From JADJQU01 sp035490315 (GTDB lineage Bacteria > Planctomycetota > UBA1135 > GCA-002686595), in NCBI GenBank assembly GCA_035490315.1, contig DATHET010000169.1, positions 1-20,187 of the forward strand: 20,187 nt of DNA. Reading direction: 5' to 3'. Positions 6,387 to 14,288 of this stretch are shown in pieces (the first letter of the stretch is position 1; every line of letters begins with the position of its first letter). Position numbers and translations under genes: made by a program. Below the pieces are notes generated by a model. It saw only the letters and a list, made by a program, of their open reading frames with translations. It ran no database searches and had not been told where the DNA came from.

Positions 6387-7853
6387 ATGCAAGCCCACAT
6401 GAAATTCCGCAACAAACGCCAACGCCACAAGTTCCAGAAGACCCACGCGCCGCAGTCCTTCGACAAGCCGGCGGCGAAGAACCCCGATCCGGTGTGGATC
6501 GATTTCGCCAAGCTGCCGGCCGACCTCTCGCCGGAGGAGCTGGCGGCTCTCGACGAGTCCCTGCCGAAATCGACCAAGCGCACCAAGCCCAAGGTCACGC
6601 AGTACGGCGAGCTCCAGGCGATGAACCTGTCGGAGCTGTACGAGATCGCCGAAGCCGAGAAAGTCGAGAACCTCGCCGGCAAGAAGCGCGAGGAGGTGAT
6701 CTTCGAGATCGCCGCGGCGCGTCTGCGCGAGCGCATTCCGGTCGAGGTCACCGGCGTGGTCGACGTGGCCCAGAGCGGTCACTTCTTCCTGCGCTCGCCG
6801 GCCTACGGCTACCTGACCGTCGCCGACGACGCCTTCGTGCCGACCTCGCTCGTGCGCAAGTACGCCCTGGCTCCGGGCATGACGGTGCGCGGCACGCTGC
6901 GCGCTCCGCGCGAAGGCGAAGGCCATCTCGCGCTGATCGACGTCGCCGAGATCGATTTCCACCCGCCCGATGAAGCCGCCGTGCGCGCTCCGTTCAAGGA
7001 GCTGACGCCCCTGTATCCCGAGGAGCGCATCATCCTCGAAGGCACGGAGGACAATCCGCTCGAGATGCGCATCGTCGACCTGATCACGCCGATCGGCCGC
7101 GGTCAGCGCGGGCTGATCGTCGCGCCGCCGCGCACGGGCAAGACGATTCTGCTTCAGATGCTGGCCAAGTCGATCGTCAAGAACGCGCCCGACGCGCACC
7201 TGATCATCCTGCTCATCGACGAGCGGCCCGAGGAAGTCACGGACTTCGAGCGCATGCTGCCCGCGGGCGACCGCGAAGTGGTCAGCTCGACCTTCGACGA
7301 GCCCGCCTGGCGCCACATCCAGGTCGCCGACATGGTGATCAAGAAGGCCAAGAGCCTGGTCGAGGCCGGCGAGGACGTGGTCATCCTGCTCGACTCGATT
7401 ACGCGCCTCGCGCGCGCCTGCAACATCGAAGCGCCTTCCAACGGCAAGCTGCTCTCCGGCGGGCTCGAAGCCGGCGCGCTGCAATTCCCCAAGAAATTCT
7501 TCGGCGCGGCGCGCAACCTCGAGGGCGGCGGATCGCTGACCATCCTCGGCACGGCGCTGATCGAGACCGGCTCGAAGATGGACGAGCTGATCTTCGAGGA
7601 ATTCAAGGGCACGGGGAACATGGAGCTGGTGCTCGAGCGGAGACTCTCCGACCGACGCATCTTCCCCGCGATCGACATCAACCGCTCGGGAACGCGCAAG
7701 GAAGAGCTCCTGTTCACGCCCGAGGAGATCAAGCGCGTCTGGATGCTGCGCAAGGTCCTGAACGAGATGGATCCGGTCGAGGCGATGGAAATGCTGATCC
7801 AGAAAATGAAGAAGACGCGCGTCAACGGCGAATTCCTCATGTCGATCGGCTGA
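6387..7853 (+). CDS. rho: Transcription termination factor Rho
   Basis: The protein has 488 residues against about 419 in E. coli. Rho is a hexameric RNA-dependent ATPase that ends transcription of untranslated RNA. Residues 1-79 are an extra charged region, strongly basic at the very start (KFRNKRQRHKFQK). The Rho N-domain and cold-shock-like RNA-binding domain follow (about 80-190; SGHFFLRSPAYGYL). The motor domain has Walker A APPRTGKT (246-253), LLIDERPEEVTDFER, Walker B VVILLDS (331-337), Q-loop LSGGLEAGAL (356-365) and R-loop GTGNMEL (408-414), with the conserved NRSGTRKEELL near the end. All catalytic elements are present. The ATG at 6387 follows AAAAGGGAG; a second ATG at 6399 is possible. 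It sits between coaE and a glycosyltransferase gene that begins 6 bp after its stop. Confidence 0.97.
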   Translation: MQAHMKFRNKRQRHKFQKTHAPQSFDKPAAKNPDPVWIDFAKLPADLSPEELAALDESLPKSTKRTKPKVTQYGELQAMNLSELYEIAEAEKVENLAGKKREEVIFEIAAARLRERIPVEVTGVVDVAQSGHFFLRSPAYGYLTVADDAFVPTSLVRKYALAPGMTVRGTLRAPREGEGHLALIDVAEIDFHPPDEAAVRAPFKELTPLYPEERIILEGTEDNPLEMRIVDLITPIGRGQRGLIVAPPRTGKTILLQMLAKSIVKNAPDAHLIILLIDERPEEVTDFERMLPAGDREVVSSTFDEPAWRHIQVADMVIKKAKSLVEAGEDVVILLDSITRLARACNIEAPSNGKLLSGGLEAGALQFPKKFFGAARNLEGGGSLTILGTALIETGSKMDELIFEEFKGTGNMELVLERRLSDRRIFPAIDINRSGTRKEELLFTPEEIKRVWMLRKVLNEMDPVEAMEMLIQKMKKTRVNGEFLMSIG

Positions 7854-7859
7854 GCGGCG

Positions 7860-9098
7860 ATGCGAATCCTGGTCACGCTCGACAACTGGGGATTGATCGG
7901 CGGCAGCGAGCGCTACGCGGGCGACGTGGTCCGCGCGCTCGCTTCGCGCGGCCACGATCTGGCCGTTCTCTGCGGCGCGGTGCGCAAGCCCGAGCTCGCC
8001 ATGCCGCGCGGCTCTCGGCGCGTCGTCGACGCCAACTATTCCGACGCGGACGCGACGCCGAGCGAGCTGGAAGGCCTGGCCCGCGCGGCGCGCGGCCTGG
8101 AGCCCGACGTGATTTTCATGCTGAGCTGCTTCCAGCCGGCCAGCTTCACAGCCCTCGAGGGCGTGGCGCCGATCCTGCGCTTCGTGCAGGACCACACGCT
8201 GTTCTGTCCGAGCCTCAACAAGATCCTGGCCGACGGCAGCAACTGCGACCGACCGCTGGGAAGCATCTGCCTCGAGCGCTATTTCCGCGGCAGCGGTTGC
8301 TCGTGTTTTCGCCAACCAGGGCGCGTGCGTCCTTGGATCGAGGGCGTCGGCGAGTTCAAGAAGAAGTACTTCGAGTTCGAGGCGGGCAAGCGCTCGCGGC
8401 GCTCGATCGTCGCCTCGCGCTACATGAAGGACGAGCTGGTCAGCGCGGGCGACGCGGACAGTCACGTCGCGGTGATCCCCTATTTCACCCACGCGAACAG
8501 CCCCGCGATTGCGCGCGCCGCGCTTTCGCGCGAGACCGAGCGCTTCCTCGCCGCGAGCGATGCGCCGCTGATCCTGACGCCGGCGCGCCTGGCGCTTCCC
8601 GACAAGGGACTCGACGTGCTGCTCGCCGCCCTGGCGCGCGTCGCTTCGCCGCTGCGCGCCGTGATCGCCGGCGACGGCCCCGCGCGGTCCTGGCTCGAGG
8701 CCAAGGCCAGCGCCGAGGGCCTGGGCACGCGCGTGCATTTCACCGGCTGGCAGTCGGCGGGGCAGATCGAGACCTTGTATCAACGCTCGCGCGCCGTGGT
8801 CTTTCCGTCGACCTGGAAAGAGCCCTTCGGCCTGGTCGGAATCGAGGCGATGGCCCACGCGAAACCCGTCGTCGCCTTCGACGTCGGCGGCGTGAGCGAA
8901 TGGCTGGACCACGAGCGCAGCGGGTTTTTGCTACCACGCAGCGACGAGGCCGCGATGGCGGCGGCGATCGAGCGCTTGTGCGTGGATCCTTCGCTCGCGA
9001 CGCGACTCGGTGCCGCCGGCCGCGAGCGCGCGCTGCGCGACTTCAGCGAAGCCGCGCACCTGGATCGCCTCGAAGCCGAACTATCGACTGTGTCCTAA
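7860..9098 (+). CDS. Glycosyltransferase family 4 protein
   Basis: This is a 412-residue GT-B enzyme that would transfer a sugar from an activated donor to a glycan or lipid acceptor at the cytoplasmic face. The N-terminal Rossmann domain has LDNWGLIGGSERYAGDVVRAL (GGSER at 14-18). The C-terminal domain has LILTPARLALPDKGLDVLL, AVIAGDGP and the GT4 signature EPFGLVGIEAMAHAKPVVA with the E-x7-E pair E321/E329. Residues 110-150 contain five cysteines (116, 129, 137, 147, 149) beside QDHTLFCPS, a Cys-rich insert seen in a subset of GT4 enzymes. The start ATG is 6 bp after the rho stop, so it is probably the last gene of coaE-rho. The stop codon is the first base triplet of the large palindrome. 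Donor and acceptor are unknown. Confidence 0.88.
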   Translation: MRILVTLDNWGLIGGSERYAGDVVRALASRGHDLAVLCGAVRKPELAMPRGSRRVVDANYSDADATPSELEGLARAARGLEPDVIFMLSCFQPASFTALEGVAPILRFVQDHTLFCPSLNKILADGSNCDRPLGSICLERYFRGSGCSCFRQPGRVRPWIEGVGEFKKKYFEFEAGKRSRRSIVASRYMKDELVSAGDADSHVAVIPYFTHANSPAIARAALSRETERFLAASDAPLILTPARLALPDKGLDVLLAALARVASPLRAVIAGDGPARSWLEAKASAEGLGTRVHFTGWQSAGQIETLYQRSRAVVFPSTWKEPFGLVGIEAMAHAKPVVAFDVGGVSEWLDHERSGFLLPRSDEAAMAAAIERLCVDPSLATRLGAAGRERALRDFSEAAHLDRLEAELSTVS

Positions 9099-9182
9099 CG
9101 GAGCCAGGTTCGATCACGACACCCCCTGTTCTGCGCGAAGCGCGCAGAACAGGGGGTGTCGTGATCGAACCTGGCTCCGTTA
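9096..9182. repeat. 87-bp perfect palindrome: 42-bp arms, 3-nt loop
   Basis: I checked the pairing base by base. 9096-9137 is the exact reverse complement of 9141-9182, with AAG (9138-9140) in the centre, and pairing stops at 9095/9183. The left arm begins with the TAA stop of the GT4 gene and runs TAACGGAGCCAGG...; the core has CACGACACCCCC and TTCTGCGCG. It lies between two convergent genes, so a bidirectional terminator role is possible. But 42 perfect base pairs is far beyond a normal terminator and has no T-run. It may be a small palindromic mobile repeat (MITE- or REP-like). No transposase is nearby and no second copy was noticed in this window. Confidence 0.92.
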
Positions 9183-9241
9183 CGACAACGTGTTCGCCGT
9201 GAGTCGTACGACGAAGGGTCGGAAGCGCGACGCCGCTGCGG

Positions 9242-10159
9242 CTAGAACTCCCAGCCGAGCACGAAGTAGATGTCGGACTCGCGCGAGTCGTGGCCGATGC
9301 CGATCAGCGGGGCGATGTCGACGTGCATCGCCGGCAGCGGTCGCCATTGCAAGCTCGGGCCGATCTCGAGGGTCTTCTCGTACTCGTCGCGGTCGGCGTG
9401 GGTGTTCTCGAACTCGATCTTGGCTTCGAAGCCCAGCGAGAGCTTCTCGTCTTGCAGCGTGTGGCTCACGCCGCCGGTCAGCTCGAAGACGTTGGTCAGG
9501 TCTTCTCCGATCTGGCGCTCCCACACGAGATTCGTGCCCCAGTGCCAGCCCTCGGCGAGCTCGTCGCCGAGCAGCAGCTTGGATTCGATGACGTCGGCGC
9601 CGCCGCTGACCGAGACGTATTCCTCGTACAGGGTCGGGTTGCCCCAGATCTCGCCCCAGTCGGCGAAGGCGTAGCGCACCTCGACCTTCTGCTCGGAGAT
9701 GTCGAGCGCGCCCTCGCTGCCGGTCTTCTCCTCGACCCAGTACAGGTCGAGCTGGAAACGGTTGGGCAGGCCGAATTCGACTTCGTATTGCGTCTCGACC
9801 GTGCTCGGGCCGTGGCGCGGCGTCTTGACCCGCGTCCAGTATTCGAATTCGACGACGCCTTCGGGGATGACGTAGATGCGCGCGGTCGGGAAGCGGCGCG
9901 CGGCGGTCCAGCGCGGCTGACCGTAGCTCCCGATGCGATCCTCCTCGCGCAGCTGGGACAGGCGGTTGGCTTCGATCACCGTCGGCGGCAGCTCCCAGGA
10001 GCGCAGGTGCGGCTCCGCGCCCTGCAGGGTCTGGGGCTCTCCGCTGGGCGGCCGCTGCTTGTCGGCCGGGTTGATGATCTGGGCCAGCGCCAGCGAAGGC
10101 GTGGCGACGAAAAGCAGAAGACCCAGCGCCTGCGCGCGGGCCACTCGGATCGTGGGCAT
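9242..10159 (-). CDS. Secreted, probable outer-membrane beta-barrel protein
   Basis: The protein has 305 residues. It begins with a signal peptide (1-26): MPTIRVAR, a hydrophobic core ALGLLLFVATPSL, and the cleavage site ALA|Q. The mature part shows alternating polar/aromatic strands such as EGVVEFEYWTRVKT, ETQYEVEFGLPNRFQLDLYWVEE, QKVEVRYAFADWG and KLSLGFEAKIEFENT. It ends in DIYFVLGWEF, with a terminal Phe as in proteins inserted by the BAM machinery. The pattern and size fit a barrel of about 12 strands resembling transporter- or porin-like proteins, but I cannot name a family. It lies 73 bp after the GT2 gene on the same strand and may be the last gene of that run or separately expressed. 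No good ribosome-binding site is visible. Confidence 0.8.
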   Translation of the reverse strand: MPTIRVARAQALGLLLFVATPSLALAQIINPADKQRPPSGEPQTLQGAEPHLRSWELPPTVIEANRLSQLREEDRIGSYGQPRWTAARRFPTARIYVIPEGVVEFEYWTRVKTPRHGPSTVETQYEVEFGLPNRFQLDLYWVEEKTGSEGALDISEQKVEVRYAFADWGEIWGNPTLYEEYVSVSGGADVIESKLLLGDELAEGWHWGTNLVWERQIGEDLTNVFELTGGVSHTLQDEKLSLGFEAKIEFENTHADRDEYEKTLEIGPSLQWRPLPAMHVDIAPLIGIGHDSRESDIYFVLGWEF

Positions 10160-10232
10160 CGGTGATTCTCGGAGGTCGGTTGGGGGGCGGGAATCGTGAG
10201 GTCGCGGCCCAACGAAGGACCAGGAAAAAGGT

Positions 10233-11216
10233 TCAGCCCTCGCGGAAGGGATCGCTCTCGGTCCGGATCCGCTCGAAGCTGGCCGTCTCGCCCGAGGCTC
10301 GCGCGCGACCGTCCCCCACCACCTTGTGGCGGTCCTCGAGGGCCAGGCACAGGGCGGATAGGAAGGTCCGATCCTCCGTGATGCCCGCCTCGCCCACGCG
10401 CAGGCTGAGCTGGCGGATGTGGTCGCCCTGGAGCTTTGGATCGTCGAGGTGCTTCCAGGTGAACAGGAGCCGGTTGCGCTCGATCGCGGTCAGGATCACC
10501 TGCTCGGGGATGCGCACGCCGATCGTTCCGCGGTGCTCGTGCTCGACCACCGAGGCTCCGACATACCAGCAGGACAGTCCGGCCTTCCACGCCCGCCATC
10601 CGAGATCGAGGTCCTCCAGGTAGAAGGGCTCGAAGGCAGGATCGAAGCCGCCGATGCGCTTGAACAGATCCTTGCGCAGGAGACAGGCGCCGCCGATCGG
10701 GAAGGGCACGGGATAATTGGAGCGCAGGCGCTCCTCGTCGAGCACCGCGCGATCGGAATCCTCCAGCGCGGGTTGCGCCGCGCGCGCGACGCCGCCTTCC
10801 AGGCGCAGGCTGACCAGCGACTCCACCGCGCCGGCGCGGCCGTGCAGCAGGATGCGCGGCACCGCCGCGAACACGCTCGAGCTCGCATCGCCCATCGCTT
10901 CGAGCAGGGGCTCGAGGAATCCCTGGCGCACGCGCACGTCGCTGTTCATGGCGAAGATCAGCGGGTGCGCCGCGGTGTGGATTCCGGCCGCGAGGGCCTT
11001 GGCGAAACCCAGATTCTCCGCGTGGACGAGGCAGCGCACCATCGGGAATCGATCGTAGAGCCAGGGACCGAGCTGGACCTCGCCGCTGTCGTCGACCACC
11101 AGGATCTCGTCGCCCGCGCCGCGGCGCTCGACTTCCTTGACGAGCGAGCGCAGACCGGGCTCGAGCAGCGCTCGGTCGCCGAGCGCGGGAATCACGATCG
11201 AGACCGGAGTGCTCAC
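10233..11216 (-). CDS. Glycosyltransferase family 2 protein (rhamnosyltransferase-like)
   Basis: This 327-residue GT-A enzyme begins with SIVIPALGDRALLEPGLRSL. It has the nucleotide-binding Asp pair VVDDSG (DD at 42-43), the metal-binding NSD (91-93), the acceptor/catalytic motif YLEDLDLGWRAWKAG (ED at 201-202) and the EHEHRG segment (225-230). This layout is typical of GT2 enzymes that add rhamnose or similar sugars to surface polysaccharides. The GTG start overlaps the upstream gene's TGA as GTGA, with a very strong Shine-Dalgarno inside the upstream gene, which fixes the start and suggests translational coupling. The last 20 or so residues are charged and poorly conserved-looking. It probably acts with the adjacent GT4 on the same glycan; sugar and acceptor are unknown. 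Confidence 0.88.
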   Translation of the reverse strand: MSTPVSIVIPALGDRALLEPGLRSLVKEVERRGAGDEILVVDDSGEVQLGPWLYDRFPMVRCLVHAENLGFAKALAAGIHTAAHPLIFAMNSDVRVRQGFLEPLLEAMGDASSSVFAAVPRILLHGRAGAVESLVSLRLEGGVARAAQPALEDSDRAVLDEERLRSNYPVPFPIGGACLLRKDLFKRIGGFDPAFEPFYLEDLDLGWRAWKAGLSCWYVGASVVEHEHRGTIGVRIPEQVILTAIERNRLLFTWKHLDDPKLQGDHIRQLSLRVGEAGITEDRTFLSALCLALEDRHKVVGDGRARASGETASFERIRTESDPFREG

Positions 11217-13471
11217 TTGTCCTCCTCCCAGCCGCGCAGACGCCGGCCGAGGCCGCTGCGGCGCACGATCGCGCGCAGCAGGCTTCCGCCCTCGCGTTGA
11301 GCGGCCGTCATCTCGCCGCGGCGCCAGGCGAGCTCGCGCTCGAATCGATCGACCGCGGCGCGCGCCGCGATGAAGTCGGTGCCGCTGTGCAGAGCGACGG
11401 CGTCGTGGCCGAAACGCCGCGCGAGGGAGGCGGATTCCTGCTCGAGCCATTGCGCGTGGGCCAGGAGCTCGCTGAACCCCCGCGCGAGGTCGGTGTGGGC
11501 GCTGGCGAGCTCGGCCGCGCGCTGCTCGGCCCGCAGCGCGCCGGCGCGCGAGACCGACAGCTCTCGCGCCAGCTCTTCGCGGGCGACGCGCAGCTCCTCG
11601 AGCTGGGCCGCGAACTGGTTGCAGTAGCCCGAAGCCTCCTCGAGGGCGTGCCTGGCCGCTTCGAGAGCTGAGCGCGCGGCTTCGTGGGCGCGCTGCTCCT
11701 CCGCGAGGGCCGAGCGCGCGGCGTCGATGACCTGCTCGGAGGCCTCGAGCTCGCGCCCGCGACCCGCAAGCTCGATCTGGGCTCGGTGCAGTGCATTGCG
11801 CGCCTGATCCCCGTCGGCCTGGGCGCGCTTGAGCTCCGACGCGAGGGCCATGCGCAGCTCGCGCTCGCGCTCGAGGTCGGCGATGCTGCGGCTCTCGCGG
11901 CTCACGCGCCAGGCGATCTCGCGCCGCGCGTCCTGCAGATGCTCGATCGCGAGCTCGCGGACGTCGACGGGCTGGGCCAGCGTGGGATCGACGCCGAGCG
12001 AGGCCGCAAGGGCGGAGAGTCCCTCGGACGCCGTTTGCGCGAGCTCGCGCAACGTCAGCTGCTCCGTGTGGAGCACGCGTTCCGTGAACGCGCGCGCGCT
12101 CGCCGGGATTCCTTCCGGAAGCTTCGGCTTCCCGGGCGCCAGCTTCCCGTAGCGCTCGAGAAGCTCGGAGCATTGAACGTCGAGCGAGCGCTGCGGCTGG
12201 ACGTTGCCCATCAGCAACTTGAAGAGCTCTGGCTCGTCGATGAAGCGTTGCATCGCGGCGTGGAGCGCGGCGACGTCGCCAGGAGGCACGAGCACTCCGT
12301 CGACGCCGTCCCGAACGCTCTCGCGCAGAGCGGGCGTGTCGCTCGCGATCACGGGTCGCGAAGCCGCGAAGGCCTCGCGGATCACGAAGGGCGCGTTCTC
12401 CCACCAGATCGAGGGGACGATCAGCACGTCGATGCCTTCGAGGACGCTCGCGAGCTCCGCGGCGGCAAAAGCGCCGCGCCAGTCGACGCCGAGCTCCTGG
12501 GCGCGCAGCTGCAAGGCGTGGACGTACTCGCGGTCCGACGAATCGGCGTGGATCACGAGACGCGCCTGGTCCCTGAGCGGCGCGAAGGCCTCGAGCAGGA
12601 CGTGCAGGCCCTTGTGCTTGAGCGCGCCGCCGAGGTAACCGAAGGTCAGAAGCCGCGTGGAGCTGTCTCGCGGCGGCGCGAGAGCTTCGAGCGCAGCGCT
12701 CTCGATGCCGTAGGGATCCACCACGACGCGGTCCGCGTCGAAGCCACCGGCAATCAACTGCGCGCGCAGGAATTGCGTCGGAGCCAGCACCAGATCCAGC
12801 AGGTCGAAGGCCTCCTTGCGCCGCAGGTCGAGGGCCGTGCGCGACTCGATCGACTCGGAGTATTCGCTCGCGGGACGGCTCGACTCGAGCAGCCGGGCGA
12901 GCTCCGTGCGCTCCGCGGCCGGCAAGGATTCCGGCAACACGCCCGCGTGGTAATCGCTCCAGCGATTCTGCCGGTTGAGGAAACTGACCGCCGTGTCGCA
13001 GCGCGCGCAGGCCGCGCTATCGCGGAGCGTCGAGCAGCGCGTCAAGTCAGGCCGCGCGAGCACCGTGCGATGGCAGATCGGGTAATAATCGTGCGCCGTG
13101 TAGATCGACGGAATCCCGCGCCGCGCCGTTTCCTCGATCAATCCAACCCCGAGCTTGACCACGTGGTGAAAATGCACCAGCGCGGGTCGCGTCCGCTCGA
13201 GGAACTCGCCGAAGGCCGCGGCCATGCCGGGTCGATCGAGGTGCTCGGCCGCGGAGCGCGGAGTCTGGTTCGCCACGATCCAGGTCACGTGGTAGCCCTC
13301 GCGCGCCTCCCGCCGCTGCGCAAACTCCGGCGCGCGCGGGTCCTTGCGCGGCGCGAAGACTTCGACCTCGACGCCGTGCTGGCCGAGACACTTCGCCAGT
13401 GCCGCTACGTGCGTCTCGACGCCCGTGCACTCGTGCGGAGGAAAACCGTGGACGACGAGGGCGATGCGCAT
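11213..13471 (-). CDS. GT4 glycosyltransferase fused to a long C-terminal coiled coil
   Basis: The protein has 752 residues. About 1-440 is a complete GT-B glycosyltransferase. It has VVHGFPPHECTGVETHVAAL, a Cys-bearing HDYYPICHRT segment with further Cys at 146, 155 and 158, LTFGYLGGALKHKGLHVLLEA, and ENAPFVIREAFAASRPVIA with the E-x7-E pair E358/E366. About 505-730 is an Ala/Glu/Arg-rich heptad-like coiled coil with almost no prolines. It ends in a basic tail (IVRRSGLGRRLRG). Ordinary GT4 enzymes stop near 380-420 residues, so the extra 310 residues are an unusual fusion that may oligomerise the enzyme or tether it. It starts at ATG, 37 bp after the SDR gene, and its TGA overlaps the GT2 start. 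Donor and acceptor are unknown. Confidence 0.88.
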   Translation of the reverse strand: MRIALVVHGFPPHECTGVETHVAALAKCLGQHGVEVEVFAPRKDPRAPEFAQRREAREGYHVTWIVANQTPRSAAEHLDRPGMAAAFGEFLERTRPALVHFHHVVKLGVGLIEETARRGIPSIYTAHDYYPICHRTVLARPDLTRCSTLRDSAACARCDTAVSFLNRQNRWSDYHAGVLPESLPAAERTELARLLESSRPASEYSESIESRTALDLRRKEAFDLLDLVLAPTQFLRAQLIAGGFDADRVVVDPYGIESAALEALAPPRDSSTRLLTFGYLGGALKHKGLHVLLEAFAPLRDQARLVIHADSSDREYVHALQLRAQELGVDWRGAFAAAELASVLEGIDVLIVPSIWWENAPFVIREAFAASRPVIASDTPALRESVRDGVDGVLVPPGDVAALHAAMQRFIDEPELFKLLMGNVQPQRSLDVQCSELLERYGKLAPGKPKLPEGIPASARAFTERVLHTEQLTLRELAQTASEGLSALAASLGVDPTLAQPVDVRELAIEHLQDARREIAWRVSRESRSIADLERERELRMALASELKRAQADGDQARNALHRAQIELAGRGRELEASEQVIDAARSALAEEQRAHEAARSALEAARHALEEASGYCNQFAAQLEELRVAREELARELSVSRAGALRAEQRAAELASAHTDLARGFSELLAHAQWLEQESASLARRFGHDAVALHSGTDFIAARAAVDRFERELAWRRGEMTAAQREGGSLLRAIVRRSGLGRRLRGWEEDK
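11221..11229 (-). promoter_or_regulatory. Strong Shine-Dalgarno for the GT2 gene
   Basis: On the minus strand GGGAGGAGG is followed by ACAA and the GTG start. It lies inside the last codons of the upstream coiled-coil GT4 gene. It is the clearest ribosome-binding site noted in the window and decides the GTG start. Confidence 0.8.
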
Positions 13472-13508
13472 CGACGGAAAGAGTCTAGCGAGCCCCGCGG
13501 AGCTCCCG

Positions 13509-14285
13509 TCAATGCATGTACGCGCCGCCGTTCATGTCCAGCGCCTGGCCGGTGATATTGCGCGCGTCGGGAGACAGCAGCCAGGCGACCATGCCGGCAA
13601 CCTCTTCGGGCTCCGCCATGCGGCGCAGCGGCACCTGCTGCATGGCGAGGTCCTTCGCCGCTTCGCGCGTCATTCGGAGGCCCGCGGCCATGCCGTCCAG
13701 ACCCTCGCGGGCCATGTCGGTGTCGACCCAGCCGGGGCAGACCGCGTTGACCAGCACGTTTTCCGGCGCGAGCTCGACCGCCATCGAGCGCACCAGGCCG
13801 AGCAGCCCGGCTTTCGAAGCGCAGTAGCCGCTGTAGTAGGCGATTCCGATGCGCGCCAGGACCGAGCCGATCACGATCAGGTGGCGCGCCTCGGGTCCAG
13901 GTGCGAGGTGCGTCTGGGCCGCGCGCAGGCAGTTGTAATTGCCGATCAGATTGGTCGCGACGATCTCCTCGAAGCGATCCTTCTCGCCCGGGATGTTGAC
14001 TCCGGCGATGCCGGAATTGGCGACCAGTGCGTGGAGCGGCCCGTGCTCGCGCGCGAACTCGGCGAAGCTGCGCTCGACCTGATCCTTCTTCGTGATGTCG
14101 CAGCCGCGGATGGACACGCTCGCCGCGCCCATGTCGCTGCAGGCGCGCGCCGTCTCAGCCAGGCGCTTTTCATCGCGCGCGAAGAGCGACAGGCGCGCTC
14201 CGGTCTTCGCCAGCCGCAGCGCGATCGCCTTGCCGATTCCGGTGCCGGCGCCGGAGATCGCGAGGTGCGCGGCAGGGCGGGTCAT
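13509..14285 (-). CDS. Short-chain dehydrogenase/reductase (classical SDR, FabG-like)
   Basis: The protein has 258 residues, the standard classical SDR length. The cofactor motif SGAGTGIG (11-18) stands for TGxxxGIG, NSGIAG (90-95) for NNAG, and Asn112 lies in TNLIG. The catalytic residues are Ser141 (IGSVL), Tyr154 and Lys158 (YCASK). VCPGWVDTDM and TGQALDMNGGAYMH close the fold. ARD at the end of the second strand (FARDEK) suggests NADP(H) rather than NAD(H). It should reduce a keto group or oxidise an alcohol; the substrate could be an acyl or a sugar precursor, and FabG-type activity is only one option. It starts 3 bp after the trxB stop, so the two are clearly co-transcribed. Confidence 0.92.
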   Translation of the reverse strand: MTRPAAHLAISGAGTGIGKAIALRLAKTGARLSLFARDEKRLAETARACSDMGAASVSIRGCDITKKDQVERSFAEFAREHGPLHALVANSGIAGVNIPGEKDRFEEIVATNLIGNYNCLRAAQTHLAPGPEARHLIVIGSVLARIGIAYYSGYCASKAGLLGLVRSMAVELAPENVLVNAVCPGWVDTDMAREGLDGMAAGLRMTREAAKDLAMQQVPLRRMAEPEEVAGMVAWLLSPDARNITGQALDMNGGAYMH

Positions 14286-14288
14286 GGC

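Noticed and set aside
5862..8912. Very long minus-strand open frame opposite coaE, rho and the GT4 gene
   Set aside because: It is antisense to three recognisable genes and has a low-complexity Arg/Ala/Asp/His composition with no motif.
9108..9116. T-arm-like sequence GGTTCGATC suggesting a tRNA in the palindrome
   Set aside because: No acceptor, D or anticodon arms can be built; the palindrome explains all of the sequence.
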